From assembly GCA_964433875.1 (NCBI GenBank), contig CAYSSO010000008.1:1-61470 (forward strand): DNA of 61,470 nucleotides. Reading direction: 5' to 3'. The first letter of the stretch is position 1. The number at the start of each line of letters is the position of its first letter. This DNA comes from Athalassotoga sp964433875. Its GTDB lineage: Bacteria > Thermotogota > Thermotogae > Mesoaciditogales > Mesoaciditogaceae. This document shows positions 41,819 through 51,960 of this stretch, one piece after another. Below the pieces are notes generated by a model. It was not told where the DNA came from and did not search any database. It was given only the letters and a program-made list of their open reading frames with translations. Made by a program: the position numbers and the translations under genes.

Positions 41819-44593
41819 TTAGCATCCCACCATTTCTTCGTTTAAGATTTGCCTTAAATACATCCCAGTGTACGATTTTGAAGACTTCGTTATCTCTTCA
41901 GGCGTCCCCTGGGCCACTATTTGTCCTCCGTTTTCCCCGCCGTCCGGCCCGAGATCTACTATGTAATCTGCATTTTTAATGACATCGAGATTGTGTTCAA
42001 CAACGACGACCGTATTGCCCTTATCGACAAGTTGCTGGAGCACATTGACAAGTTTTTTTACGTCGTGAAAATGGAGACCGGTTGTCGGTTCATCGAGAAT
42101 GTAGAGCGTTTTCCCCGTTGAGATTTTCCTCAATTCGGAGGAAAGTTTGATCCTCTGCGCCTCCCCTCCCGAAAGCGTGGTCGCAGGCTGGCCAAGTCTT
42201 ATGTATCCAAGTCCAACATCGTCAAGGGCCTTTAAAGGCGCCATTATCTTTGGAATGTCTGAAAAAAACCTCAACGCCTCATCCACAGACATTTCAAGGA
42301 TCTCGCTTATGTCTTTTCCTTTGTATTTTACCTCGAGGGTTTCTTTGTTGTACCTTTTTCCATTGCACACATCGCAATCAACGTAAACATCGGGCATGAA
42401 GTTCATCTCGACCTTTATGACTCCCTGACCCGCGCAGGCCTCGCACCTACCGCCTTTTACGTTAAAACTGAATCTGCCAGGCGTGTAACCTCTTATTCTC
42501 GCCTCCTCTGTCAGGGCAAAGATCTCCCTTATGCCATCAAAGGCTTTCGTGTAGGTTGCTGGATTCGATCTTGGAGTTCGGCCTATCGGACTTTGATCTA
42601 CGAGAATGACCTTGTCTATTTTTTCGATGCCTTCTATCGATTCGTAAGATCCATGAGGAAGATGTGTTTTGTAAATTTTGTTCATTAATACAGGATACAA
42701 TGTCTCCATTACGAGGGAAGATTTTCCAGATCCAGAAACGCCAGTTATGCATGTAAAGGTACCAAGAGGAATGGAAAGATCAATTGATTTCAAATTGTTA
42801 TGATTAACACCCTTTAGCGTCAAAAATTCGTTAGATTTTCTTCTTCTCGGCGGAACCGGCACGGTAAGCCTTTTACTTAAATATTTACCCGTCAGCGTGT
42901 CCGATGAAATGAGACCTTTAACATCTCCTGCGTAGAGTATATTTCCACCGTTTTCTCCTGCACCGGGTCCTATGTCTACGGCGAAATCGGCAGATTTTAT
43001 GACCTGCTCGTCGTGCTCTACAACGATAACCGTATTTCCGAGTTCTTTGAGATCTTCGAGCATCTTTATAAGTCTATCTGTATCTTTCTGATGAAGGCCT
43101 ATCGTTGGTTCGTCGAGAATGTATAAAACCCCAACAAGGCGCGATCCTAATTGGGTTGCGAGTTTTATCCTTTGAGATTCTCCACCCGAGAGAGTCGACG
43201 CAGCCCTTGAAAGTGTAAGGTAATCGAGCCCGACATCTATTAAGAATTTGAGCCTTCTTTTTATCTCCATCAAAATCTCTTTTAGAATCGATTCTTCTTT
43301 CTGAGAGAGATCAAGGTTGTTGAAGAAATCGTAAGATTCTTTTATTGTCATGTCTGAAATCTCGGCTATATTTTTTCCCCTAAATGTAACGGCGAGAGCC
43401 TCGTCTCTCAACCTTTTTCCGTGGCAGAGAGAGCATGTTTTTTGAACGAGAAAGTTTTTCTCTATCCATTCTTTTATCTCTTCAGAATCAGAGTATCTGT
43501 ACCTGTCCATCAGATGATCTTTTAAGCCCTTAAACCCTGGGCCACCATCGAGGATCGCTTTTCTTACTTTCTGACTCATATCCTTTATCCTTTTTGACGG
43601 ATCTTCGCCCATCTGTTTTATCATTTTTTCGATGATATCGATCACAAAAGCCTTACCGCTCTTATAGGGTATAATTCCACCGTCTTTTATCGTTTTGGAT
43701 GGATCTATGACAAGGCTTTCATCTATTTCAAGTGTATACCCTATGCCGCCACACGCAGGACATGCCCCGTATGGAGAGTTGAATGAAAATAATTTAGGAC
43801 TTAATTCCGGAAAACTTATTCCGCAAACGGGACACGCGAGTTTTTCGCTGAAATACTGAATACTTTTGTCTTCGTAATCCATTACTTCGACCTTACCATC
43901 GGCCTCTTTAAGCGCTATTTCTATCGATTCGACAAGTCTTTGATGATTTTCTTTGCTCACTTTTAACCTGTCAACTATCAGTTTTATGGTATGTCTGATC
44001 TGCTTCTCAACCTTTATCTCTTCTTCGAGAGAATAGTCATTTTCATCGATCTTAACCCTTAAAAAACCACGTCTTTTGAGATATTCAAAGAGGTTTTTGT
44101 ATTCTCCCTTTTTTTCGGTGATCAGTGGAGCAAGAATGACTATCCTTTTCTCGCCAGCATAATCTTTTTCTATTCTTTCGACGATTTCATCTATACTTTG
44201 TTTTTCAAGCGTCCGGCCACACTTCACGCAATGCGGTGTTCCAACTCTCGAAAACAACAATCTCAGATAATCGTTGATCTCCGTTACGGTCCCAACGGTC
44301 GATCGCGGATTGTGCGAGACGGTTTTTTGATCTATCGCTATGACGGGTGATAACCCATCTATTTCATCAACGTCCGGATGTTTTAATTCGCCGAGAAATT
44401 GCCTTGCGTAATTCGAAAGGGATTCGAGATACCTTCTCTGTCCTTCAGCATGAAGCGTGTCAAAAGCGAGGGAAGATTTTCCCGATCCAGAGGGCCCTGT
44501 GAAAACAACAAAGGCATTTCTCGGTATCTCTACGCTCACATTTTTCAAGTTGTGAACCCTTGCACCTTTAATTCTTATGAATTGCTCCAGAAT
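41819..44593 (-). CDS. uvrA: Excinuclease ABC subunit A with a non-standard start codon
   Basis: About 925 residues. UvrA recognises bulky DNA lesions with UvrB. Two ABC ATPase halves (Walker A GPSGSGKSS and GVSGSGKSS; signatures LSGGESQR and LSGGEAQR), and zinc-finger cysteines CVKCG, CPVCG/CPACG, CSLCHGKR, CEACAGQG/CDVCNGKRY are all present. The first standard start, TTG 44548, would cut off the conserved IRIKGARVHNL that begins UvrA in other bacteria. The frame continues upstream only to a TGA at 44599, leaving ATT 44593 or CTG 44590 as start, with GAGGTGA 6-9 bases in front. The 5' end overlaps glmM by about 26 bases. Confidence 0.93.
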   Translation of the reverse strand: MLEQFIRIKGARVHNLKNVSVEIPRNAFVVFTGPSGSGKSSLAFDTLHAEGQRRYLESLSNYARQFLGELKHPDVDEIDGLSPVIAIDQKTVSHNPRSTVGTVTEINDYLRLLFSRVGTPHCVKCGRTLEKQSIDEIVERIEKDYAGEKRIVILAPLITEKKGEYKNLFEYLKRRGFLRVKIDENDYSLEEEIKVEKQIRHTIKLIVDRLKVSKENHQRLVESIEIALKEADGKVEVMDYEDKSIQYFSEKLACPVCGISFPELSPKLFSFNSPYGACPACGGIGYTLEIDESLVIDPSKTIKDGGIIPYKSGKAFVIDIIEKMIKQMGEDPSKRIKDMSQKVRKAILDGGPGFKGLKDHLMDRYRYSDSEEIKEWIEKNFLVQKTCSLCHGKRLRDEALAVTFRGKNIAEISDMTIKESYDFFNNLDLSQKEESILKEILMEIKRRLKFLIDVGLDYLTLSRAASTLSGGESQRIKLATQLGSRLVGVLYILDEPTIGLHQKDTDRLIKMLEDLKELGNTVIVVEHDEQVIKSADFAVDIGPGAGENGGNILYAGDVKGLISSDTLTGKYLSKRLTVPVPPRRRKSNEFLTLKGVNHNNLKSIDLSIPLGTFTCITGVSGSGKSSLVMETLYPVLMNKIYKTHLPHGSYESIEGIEKIDKVILVDQSPIGRTPRSNPATYTKAFDGIREIFALTEEARIRGYTPGRFSFNVKGGRCEACAGQGVIKVEMNFMPDVYVDCDVCNGKRYNKETLEVKYKGKDISEILEMSVDEALRFFSDIPKIMAPLKALDDVGLGYIRLGQPATTLSGGEAQRIKLSSELRKISTGKTLYILDEPTTGLHFHDVKKLVNVLQQLVDKGNTVVVVEHNLDVIKNADYIVDLGPDGGENGGQIVAQGTPEEITKSSKSYTGMYLRQILNEEMVGC

Positions 44594-45896
44594 CTTTCAC
44601 CTCTTCTATTATTTCCTTTGCTTCTTTCATGATTTCTTCGACTCTATTTTCATCTTTCCCTTCAACCATGATCCTTATCAAAGGCTCCGTTCCGGAAGGC
44701 CTTAAAATGACTCTCACATTTTTCTCTTTCTTTATCCTATCCATAAAGGCCTTTACCTTTTCATCTTCCATTACGCCTAATTTGTCCTTTACCTCGATAT
44801 TTTCGAGTATTTGATGGTACCTTCCTATTTTTGAGACAAATTCAGCCGGATCCACATTTAACTTTCTTGACGCTCTGAGAGTTTCAAGGGCCGTGACGAG
44901 GCCATCTCCGGTGCTTTCGAGATCTAAAAAGATCACATGGCCTGATTGTTCTCCTCCAAGGCGCGAGTCGGTCTCTATCATCTTTTCGAGGACATATCTG
45001 TCCCCGACCGGTGTTCTTAAGAACCTTATTCCATTGTTCGATAGGAATTCCTCTATAGAAAGGTTTGTCATTATCGTTCCTATGACTGTATTTCCCTTTA
45101 GCCTTTTTTCATCTTTCATGCTTAAGGAGTTAAGGACCATTATGTCGTCTCCGTCGATAATTCGGCCATCTCTTTTCACTATCATACATCTATCGGCATC
45201 GCCATCATTTACTATCCCGTATTCGGCCGTCGTCTTTTTTATGGCTTCTTTCATGAAATCAAGATAAAGGGCTCCGCACTTTTCATTTATGTTCATTCCA
45301 TCTGGCTTGTCATTGAAAATGAATGATTTTATACCTATTTCCCGTGCAGCAACGGGCACAGTTGAAATTGCGGCACCATTTGCGAGATCAAAGGCAAGCG
45401 TTTCTCCTCTAAGATCGGCGTATCTTTTAACTATCCACTCTATGTATTCCGAGATCATGTCATGATTGACAATTCTTCCGACGGTATGACCGTACGAGAC
45501 TTTATCAAGCGATTCTTCAATTTCCTCTTCAATGCTGTCAGGCAATTTGTATCCATTCGAAAAGATCTTTATTCCGTTGTGTTGCCACGGATTGTGGCTT
45601 GCGCTTACCATAAATCCAACCGTCTCTTCTTTTCTCGTAAGCCATGCAAGTGTAGGGGTGGGCATAATTCCACACAATGTGACATTTAGGCCCATGGATA
45701 AAAGGCCTGAAGTTAAGGCACTCTCGATCATCTCGCCAGAAATACGCGTGTCTCTCGCTATCAATATCTCTTTGAATTTATGATTGTGAGAGAGCAATAC
45801 GTAAGATGCGGCTCTGCCTATTTTAAAGGCTAACTCGGCCGTTAATTCTTCATTTGCTACTCCCCTTACGCCATCGGTGCCAAAGTACTTCTTCAT
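44568..45896 (-). CDS. glmM: Phosphoglucosamine mutase
   Basis: 442 residues, typical GlmM. FGTDGVRG at the N-terminus, phosphoserine loop in VSASHNPWQHNGIK, metal-binding DGDADRC and sugar loop GGEQSGHV, phosphate loop RPSGTEPLIR. It converts glucosamine-6-phosphate to glucosamine-1-phosphate for peptidoglycan and envelope glycans. Start overlaps the lysS stop by 4 bases; its last 26 bases also encode the beginning of uvrA. Confidence 0.96.
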   Translation of the reverse strand: MKKYFGTDGVRGVANEELTAELAFKIGRAASYVLLSHNHKFKEILIARDTRISGEMIESALTSGLLSMGLNVTLCGIMPTPTLAWLTRKEETVGFMVSASHNPWQHNGIKIFSNGYKLPDSIEEEIEESLDKVSYGHTVGRIVNHDMISEYIEWIVKRYADLRGETLAFDLANGAAISTVPVAAREIGIKSFIFNDKPDGMNINEKCGALYLDFMKEAIKKTTAEYGIVNDGDADRCMIVKRDGRIIDGDDIMVLNSLSMKDEKRLKGNTVIGTIMTNLSIEEFLSNNGIRFLRTPVGDRYVLEKMIETDSRLGGEQSGHVIFLDLESTGDGLVTALETLRASRKLNVDPAEFVSKIGRYHQILENIEVKDKLGVMEDEKVKAFMDRIKKEKNVRVILRPSGTEPLIRIMVEGKDENRVEEIMKEAKEIIEEVKDSGAIHKN

Positions 45897-47383
45897 TCCT
45901 CTATCTCCATTCCACTTTTGTCGAAATTTTCCGGCTTTATAAGGGGAAATGCTATAACATCCTTTATCGTGGCAGCATTCGTTGCAAACATGACAAGTCT
46001 GTCTATGCCTATTCCAAGGCCTCCCGTTGGTGGCATACCGTATTCTATGGCCCTTAGGAAATCGAAGTCCATCATTTGCGCTTCTTTGTCTCCAGAATTT
46101 CTCAAAGCGGACTGTGCTTCGAATCTTTCCCTTTGGTCAACGGGATCGTTGAGTTCACTGAATGCGTTGGCAAGTTCATTTCCGAGCACTATAACTTCGA
46201 ATCTTTCCGTAACGCGAGGATCTTCTCTATGCCTCTTCGCAAGAGGTGAAATTTCAACTGGATGTTCAAGTAAAAATGTTGGATTTGTTATCGTATCCTC
46301 GACGAGATCCCATAACTTTTCTATGTAATGACCTCTTTCCATTATTTCGGGAAGCGCGTCGTGATCCTTTAGGATTTTCACCATTTTTTCGTCCGCATCT
46401 TCGAGTATATCAACACCGAGATGATCCTTTATGTAGTCTCTCATCCTTATCCTCTTCCACGGTCTTGAAAAATCGACAGTTTTTCCCTGATACTCTATCT
46501 TGGTAGTCCCATTAACCTTTTCGATAACGTAAGAAACGAGTCTTTCTGTCAGATCCATCATGTAATTGTAATCGACGTAGGCGCGATAACATTCTATCAT
46601 CGTGAATTCTGGATTGTGCTTGTAATCTATACCCTCATTTCTAAAGCATTTGCCTATCTCGTAGACCGCATCAAAACCGCCGACTATGTACCTTTTGAGG
46701 TACAATTCGTGCGCGATCTTCAAATACATGTCTATGTCCAAGGCGTTTAAATGCGTTATGAATGGTCTTGCAGTGGCTCCTCCCGTTACAAATTGAAGGA
46801 TAGGAGTTTCGACCTCTATGAATCCTTCGCCATTCATGAATTCCCTTATCATTTTTATGATCTCGTATCTCGATTTAAACCTGTTGAAAGATTCTCTGTT
46901 GACGATCATATCGACATATCTTTGTCTGTAGATCTTCTCTTTGTCTGTAAGGCCGTGCCATTTCTCGGGAAGGGTTCTTATTGCCTTTGAAAGCAACTGG
47001 TAATCTGCGGCAAATACTGTTAGTTCGCCAGTATGAGATCTGAATGGGAAGCCTCTCACCCCGACAAAGTCTCCGATCTTGATATGATCTTTGAAGAATT
47101 CAAATTTATCCGACCCTATCGAGACATTCAGGTATCCCTGAATCTGGCCCGTTGAGTCTTGGATAACGAAAAAGATCGACTTTCCCTGATATCTTATGGC
47201 CATTACACGTCCGGCAAGGGAAAGAGAGGCCTCTTCATCTTTCTGACCATTTGCGAGATTGTTGAATCTTTCCTTTATTTGTGAGACTTTATCCTTTACA
47301 TCGAAAGCATAAGGATAGGGATTTACACCGAGTTCCCTTATTTCTTCGATTTCTTTTATTTTGTTAGATCTTATCTCGTCCAT
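45893..47383 (-). CDS. lysS: Lysyl-tRNA synthetase, class II
   Basis: 496 residues. N-terminal OB fold for the anticodon (LAGRVMAIRYQGKSIFF), then the class II core: motif 2 FRNEGIDYKHNPEFTMIE and motif 3 GGLGIGIDRLVMF. FIEVETPILQ and GGATARPF are LysRS signatures. Charges tRNA-Lys in the cytoplasm. greA ends 20 bases upstream. Confidence 0.97.
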   Translation of the reverse strand: MDEIRSNKIKEIEEIRELGVNPYPYAFDVKDKVSQIKERFNNLANGQKDEEASLSLAGRVMAIRYQGKSIFFVIQDSTGQIQGYLNVSIGSDKFEFFKDHIKIGDFVGVRGFPFRSHTGELTVFAADYQLLSKAIRTLPEKWHGLTDKEKIYRQRYVDMIVNRESFNRFKSRYEIIKMIREFMNGEGFIEVETPILQFVTGGATARPFITHLNALDIDMYLKIAHELYLKRYIVGGFDAVYEIGKCFRNEGIDYKHNPEFTMIECYRAYVDYNYMMDLTERLVSYVIEKVNGTTKIEYQGKTVDFSRPWKRIRMRDYIKDHLGVDILEDADEKMVKILKDHDALPEIMERGHYIEKLWDLVEDTITNPTFLLEHPVEISPLAKRHREDPRVTERFEVIVLGNELANAFSELNDPVDQRERFEAQSALRNSGDKEAQMMDFDFLRAIEYGMPPTGGLGIGIDRLVMFATNAATIKDVIAFPLIKPENFDKSGMEIEE

Positions 47384-47403
47384 TCAGATCTCTCCTTATC
47401 AAA

Positions 47404-47874
47404 TTATCGTTGCTCTACGTCTAAAATGATGTACCTTTTTATGCCATTGGGGGCTTTTACACGGATGGTATCTCCAACCTTTTTCTTGTTTATAGCCTCT
47501 CCAAGTGGTGAATCGATGGAAATTTTGTTTTTGAAAATATCTGCTTCCTGTGCAGTCACAAGCATCATTGTCATTTCTTTATTTGTGCTCAAATCTTTTA
47601 ATTTGATGTAATTTCCTATGTTTACTTCATGTGTGTTTTTGCTATTCTCGATTATAACTGCATTTGCGAGAATCTCTTCGATCTCGCTGATTCTACTGTT
47701 TATCTTTCCCTGTTCATTTTTTGCCTCATCGTATTCGCTGTTTTCGCTCAAGTCTCCGAATTCCCTTGCTTCCTTTATCTTTTTGGCAACTTCATTCATC
47801 AATTTTTCTTTTAATTCGGCCAGTTCTTCTTTTAAGGACTGGTATCCTTCTTTTGTTAACTGGATTTTCGCCAT
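47404..47874 (-). CDS. greA: Transcription elongation factor GreA
   Basis: 156 residues. N-terminal antiparallel coiled coil with the acidic tip (GDLSENSEYDEAK) that enters the RNA polymerase secondary channel, then the FKBP-like C-terminal domain (SPLGEAINKKKVGD). It rescues backtracked polymerase by stimulating RNA cleavage. greA-lysS adjacency is common in bacteria. GGAGG lies before the ATG. Confidence 0.97.
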   Translation of the reverse strand: MAKIQLTKEGYQSLKEELAELKEKLMNEVAKKIKEAREFGDLSENSEYDEAKNEQGKINSRISEIEEILANAVIIENSKNTHEVNIGNYIKLKDLSTNKEMTMMLVTAQEADIFKNKISIDSPLGEAINKKKVGDTIRVKAPNGIKRYIILDVEQR

Positions 47875-47886
47875 AAAAGACCTCCT

Positions 47887-49494
47887 TCATTCAACCGATA
47901 TAAGGTAGTAGTAATAAGGCTGACCACCGTAATAAAGTTCTATATCAACAGATGGATATCGTATCTGGCATTCTTTGAAGAATACATTTGCTTCGTCCTC
48001 GCTTACATCCTTACCGTAAAAAATAGTTATCACTTCGGATTCCTCAACGTTGGCCTTTTCAAGGGCAGAAAAGATGGCTTCATCCATAAGATCGGAAGAG
48101 GCCACTATTTTCCCGTCGATCAAACTTATGTACTGATCTTTTTTGACTTCTAAATTTTTAAATTGGGTATCCCTGACGGCCTTGGTAACTTCTATCGATT
48201 TGACAGAGGCTATGGCTTCCTTGAAATTTTTTTCATTCTCGAGGACTCCCTGCTGAGAATTAAAGGCAAAGAGAGCGGCAAGACCCTGCTGAATCGTGGT
48301 GGTATCGACAACAATTACCTTTTTCCCGTTTGTCATTTCTTTTACAGAATTTGCTGACATGGTTATATTTGGATTGTTGGGAAAAACGAAGACAAATTTG
48401 GCGTTTACGCTTTCAACAGCCTCTTTTATTTGGGCTGTGGTTGGGTTTGAAGATTGCCCACCATTTAGAACAACATCTACTCCAAGGCTTTTGAAAATGG
48501 ATTCAAAACCCGGTCCATCTGCTATGACTATGATCCCATACTCCTTTGGCTCATTTGAAACCTTACCTTCTTCAACGCTTATTATCTGGTGATGCTGTGT
48601 TTTCATGTTGTCTATCTTCGATTTGTAAAGTTCACCGTATTCGAGAGCCTTGTCTATGGCAACGCCGGGAGTATTCGTGTGAACGTGCAATTTGAGTATT
48701 CCCGAAGAGTTGACGAGTATTAGAGAATCTCCAATTGTGTTGTAAAATCTTCTCAACTCATCTATATCGACGTCCTTTGTTGTCTTGACCATTACTTCTG
48801 TACAGTAAAGGTATTTAAGATCTTCTTGGGATATCTTTACTATTTCTCCGGTTGTGATGCTTTCAACGTTTAAATCTATCTTCGTATCTCCATTCAAAAC
48901 CCTGTAAAAACCCTCCATTATGTAAGAAAAGCCCTTCGCGCCGGCATCAACAACGCCGGCATCACGGAGTTTTTTCAAGTATTTAGGCGTTTCATTTACA
49001 ATCTCGATAGATCTCTTCCAAAGTTTTTCCATGAAATCGGTCATTTCTTCGGTTACGTATTTGTCCGCTTCGGTGGATAAAATTCTTACGACTGTGAGCA
49101 TCGTGCCTTCAACGGGCTTCATTACGGCGCTGTAAGAAACTTCTCTTGCGCTTTTGAGCGCCTGAACAAAATCCTCTGCTTTTAAAACTTTTTTCCCCTT
49201 TGTTCCCTGCCTGAAACCTCTGAAAATTTGGGAAAGAATTACGCCGGAATTTCCTCTCGCCCCGAGCAATGTGCCGCTTTCTATCGCCTCGAGCACACTC
49301 TGAAGGTCCATCTTTCCATTGAGAGCGTCTAAATTTTTGCTTGCCTCAAGCATCGCCGAGGCCATATTCGATCCAGTATCTCCGTCCGGGACTGGAAAGA
49401 CATTCAAGGCATTCAATTCTTCTATGTGAGAAAGAAGAACTTCGGTGCCTTTTTTAAAACATGTGGCCATTATTTTCCCGTCTATTGTTTTCAT
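47887..49494 (-). CDS. DhaL/DegV-neighbour type kinase, FakA (YloV)-like
   Basis: 535 residues. The N-terminal DhaL domain has NVFPVPDGDTGSNM (metal/ATP loop) and GARGNSGVILSQIFRG; the middle and C-terminal domains match the YloV/FakA layout. FakA phosphorylates fatty acids bound by a FakB (DegV) partner so that they can enter phospholipid synthesis. FakB is not in the window. It follows an Asp23-family gene, the same pairing (yloU-yloV) known in Firmicutes. Function by family; the lipid substrate is inference. Confidence 0.88.
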   Translation of the reverse strand: MKTIDGKIMATCFKKGTEVLLSHIEELNALNVFPVPDGDTGSNMASAMLEASKNLDALNGKMDLQSVLEAIESGTLLGARGNSGVILSQIFRGFRQGTKGKKVLKAEDFVQALKSAREVSYSAVMKPVEGTMLTVVRILSTEADKYVTEEMTDFMEKLWKRSIEIVNETPKYLKKLRDAGVVDAGAKGFSYIMEGFYRVLNGDTKIDLNVESITTGEIVKISQEDLKYLYCTEVMVKTTKDVDIDELRRFYNTIGDSLILVNSSGILKLHVHTNTPGVAIDKALEYGELYKSKIDNMKTQHHQIISVEEGKVSNEPKEYGIIVIADGPGFESIFKSLGVDVVLNGGQSSNPTTAQIKEAVESVNAKFVFVFPNNPNITMSANSVKEMTNGKKVIVVDTTTIQQGLAALFAFNSQQGVLENEKNFKEAIASVKSIEVTKAVRDTQFKNLEVKKDQYISLIDGKIVASSDLMDEAIFSALEKANVEESEVITIFYGKDVSEDEANVFFKECQIRYPSVDIELYYGGQPYYYYLISVE

Positions 49495-49522
49495 GGTATG
49501 TTATTCTATGTACATCCTTTCA

Positions 49523-49861
49523 TTAAAAATTTATGTCTACGATGTGAATATTAACCTCTAAAGGGTTCAATCCAACGTAGAATTTCAAATTGTATATTAT
49601 CGCGTCTTGAAGATTCTTGCCAACTTGCATGACGTTTATACCATATTCGGCTATGACGTAAACGTCCACTTTGACATTTTTGCCATCGTCGATCAACTTT
49701 ATTCCCCTGTCCGTTTCGCTGAATAAAGAGGCGAATTGAGACATCAAGGATGCGTTGGAAAGGTCTACGATTCCATAACTGTTAATTATCGCCTCGCGTA
49801 TCAATTGTTTTATCGCTTGAGAAGACACCTCTATTTCCCCGTATTTTGTAGAAAATTTCAT
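49523..49861 (-). CDS. Asp23/Gls24 (YloU-like) family protein
   Basis: 112 residues with the family pattern: GEIEVSSQAIKQLIREAI, a KVDVYVIAEYGINV strand and a C-terminal VNIHIVDINF strand. Function of the family is unclear; some members sit at the membrane and affect envelope stress or lipid synthesis. Adjacent to the FakA-like gene on one side and dxs on the other. One base separates it from the dxs stop. Confidence 0.85.
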   Translation of the reverse strand: MKFSTKYGEIEVSSQAIKQLIREAIINSYGIVDLSNASLMSQFASLFSETDRGIKLIDDGKNVKVDVYVIAEYGINVMQVGKNLQDAIIYNLKFYVGLNPLEVNIHIVDINF

Positions 49862-49862
49862 T

Positions 49863-51740
49863 TCATCCCTCCTGAACTTTGATTTGGAATTCTGCGAGTA
49901 TTCTTCCAGCCAACTTTTCGGCCGAAAGCCCGCACAGATCGATAAGTTCCGCTCTCATACCGTGCTCTACGAAGTTGTCATCTATTCCAAATATCTCGAT
50001 TTTCGATCTCAAAAAAGGCGCTTTTAACATTACAGAAGCACCAAAGCCGCCCATAATTGAACCCTCTTCTAAAGTCCATATCCTTGGAGCCGTTCTTATA
50101 TCTTCAAGAGCCTGCATATCAAGGGGTTTTACACTTCTACAATTGTAAAGCCCGAGGTTTACGCCGTGTAAGGAAGCCGTTTTGACAACTTCCAGGCCGG
50201 TCTTGACCATCGATCCGACTGCGAGTATTACCCCGTCATTTCCTTCCTTTATTCTTTCCCACCTAAATGGATCCTCTAGCGGCTTCGCGTAAATTATATC
50301 ATCTATGGAAGCAATTTCGCTCGCGCGCGGATACCTTATGGCAACAGGCCCGTGAACCCTGCCGACTACGGACTTGAGCATCGAAGAAAGTTCTTCGAGA
50401 GAGGAAGGTGCCAGGATTTTCATATTCGGAATTAGATTCATGTAAGATATATCGAAGACACCGTGGTGGGTTGGCCCATCCTGACCTACTAAACCTGCCC
50501 GATCTATCGCAAAGACAACGTCGAGATCTTGCAGGGCCACATCGTGAATTATCTGATCGAAGGCCCTTTGAAGGAAGGTTGAATATATGGCCACGACAGG
50601 CTTTAGGCCTCTTAAAGAAGCGCCGGCCGCAAAGGTTGTACAAAGTTCCTCAGTTATTCCAAGATCGAAAAATCTGTCCTGATGATTCGATCTAAAAAAT
50701 GTAAGACCTGTTCCATCCTCCATCGCTGCAGTTATTCCTATTATTCTGTTGTCGTCGTCTGCCATCTTTGAGAGCACCCTTCCGAAGACCTCGCTGTAAG
50801 AATACCATCCTTTCTTGATATCGATGGAAAGGCCATTCGAAGGATTTATCATTGAAACGCTGTGAAATTTTCTCGGATTGTCTTCGGCGTATTTTATTCC
50901 CTTCCCTTTCTGGGTTAAAACGTGAACAACGGCAGGCCCTTCTACGGCCTTCAAACTTTCAAAGGTTTTTTTCATCGTCTTTATATCGTGGCCATTTATC
51001 GGCCCCATGTATTTCAGGCCGAAATCTTCAAAAAAGTTGTCCGGCAAGAGCAGTTTTTTCAATGCGCCTTTTATTTTATCGTTAAAAGATCTAAGGACAG
51101 TCTCTTTAAAGATTTCATACACCTTTGCATCGAATTTTCTGTAGGCTTTCATTGTGCGCATCTTGTTCAATATTATCTGCGATATCTGACCGACACTTGG
51201 AGAAATGCTCATGCCATTGTCATTCAGTATGATCTTTATCTTTGAAGATACAGTCTTTATCTGATTCAATGCCTCAAGCGCTATACCAGATGTCATTGCT
51301 CCATCTCCGATCACCGCTATCACCTGGCTGTCCTTTCCATTTATTCTTTCGGCAATTTCAATGCCAAGGCCCGCGGCAATCGAAGTGGCGGCATGCCCGA
51401 CTCCAAAATAATCGTATTTCGATTCTTTTATGGTCGGGTATCCACTTATTCCTCCCAATCTTCTTATCGATGGCAGAGACTTTGCCCTGCCAGTAAGTAT
51501 TTTGTGCGTGTAAGCCTGATGGCCTGTGTCCCACACTATTATATGTTTGTCGGGCGGAAAAACGCTGTAGAGCGCGAGCGTCAACTCTACAGTGCCAAGA
51601 TTGGGAGCAAGATGACCATCTCCTGAAGAAACAACTTCAACTATGTAATTTCTTATATTTTCGGCGAGACCGTACATTTCATCTAAACTCATTTTGTCGA
51701 GTTTTTCAAAGAGCAATTCATCGTCCCATTCAATTTTCAT
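49863..51740 (-). CDS. dxs: 1-deoxy-D-xylulose-5-phosphate synthase
   Basis: 625 residues. TPP/Mg site VIGDGAMTSGIALEALN and LNDNGMSIS; pyrimidine and C-terminal domains with DRAGLVGQDGPTHHG and GGFGASV. It condenses pyruvate and glyceraldehyde-3-phosphate, the first step of the MEP isoprenoid route. In Bacillus an ispA lies between xseB and dxs; here dxs overlaps xseB directly. Confidence 0.97.
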   Translation of the reverse strand: MKIEWDDELLFEKLDKMSLDEMYGLAENIRNYIVEVVSSGDGHLAPNLGTVELTLALYSVFPPDKHIIVWDTGHQAYTHKILTGRAKSLPSIRRLGGISGYPTIKESKYDYFGVGHAATSIAAGLGIEIAERINGKDSQVIAVIGDGAMTSGIALEALNQIKTVSSKIKIILNDNGMSISPSVGQISQIILNKMRTMKAYRKFDAKVYEIFKETVLRSFNDKIKGALKKLLLPDNFFEDFGLKYMGPINGHDIKTMKKTFESLKAVEGPAVVHVLTQKGKGIKYAEDNPRKFHSVSMINPSNGLSIDIKKGWYSYSEVFGRVLSKMADDDNRIIGITAAMEDGTGLTFFRSNHQDRFFDLGITEELCTTFAAGASLRGLKPVVAIYSTFLQRAFDQIIHDVALQDLDVVFAIDRAGLVGQDGPTHHGVFDISYMNLIPNMKILAPSSLEELSSMLKSVVGRVHGPVAIRYPRASEIASIDDIIYAKPLEDPFRWERIKEGNDGVILAVGSMVKTGLEVVKTASLHGVNLGLYNCRSVKPLDMQALEDIRTAPRIWTLEEGSIMGGFGASVMLKAPFLRSKIEIFGIDDNFVEHGMRAELIDLCGLSAEKLAGRILAEFQIKVQEG

Positions 51741-51960
51741 CGATCTTCATCTCCCTTTCGAGTTCCCCAAGGACTTCTTTGACGGAAAGCGAGGCTGAAT
51801 CTATTAAAAATTTACATCTTTTGTAGAGCGCGACACCTTCCCTGAACAATTTTATCGACTCTTCAAGGGTTATCTGGGGATCTTCCATTCTTTTTAAAAC
51901 CTCTTCGAGCCTGTTATAGGCTTCTTCAAATGATAACTCGTCTATCTTCTCATTTTCCAT
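51730..51960 (-). CDS. xseB: Exodeoxyribonuclease VII small subunit
   Basis: 76 residues with the XseB pattern: LSFEEAYNRLEEVLKRMED, LEESIKLFREGVALYKRC. It forms long helical arms on XseA. Overlaps xseA upstream and dxs downstream. Confidence 0.95.
   Translation of the reverse strand: MENEKIDELSFEEAYNRLEEVLKRMEDPQITLEESIKLFREGVALYKRCKFLIDSASLSVKEVLGELEREMKIDEN

Noticed and set aside
44548..44550. TTG 44548 as the uvrA start
   Set aside because: It would remove the conserved first strand (IRIKGARVHNL) and has no ribosome binding site in front.
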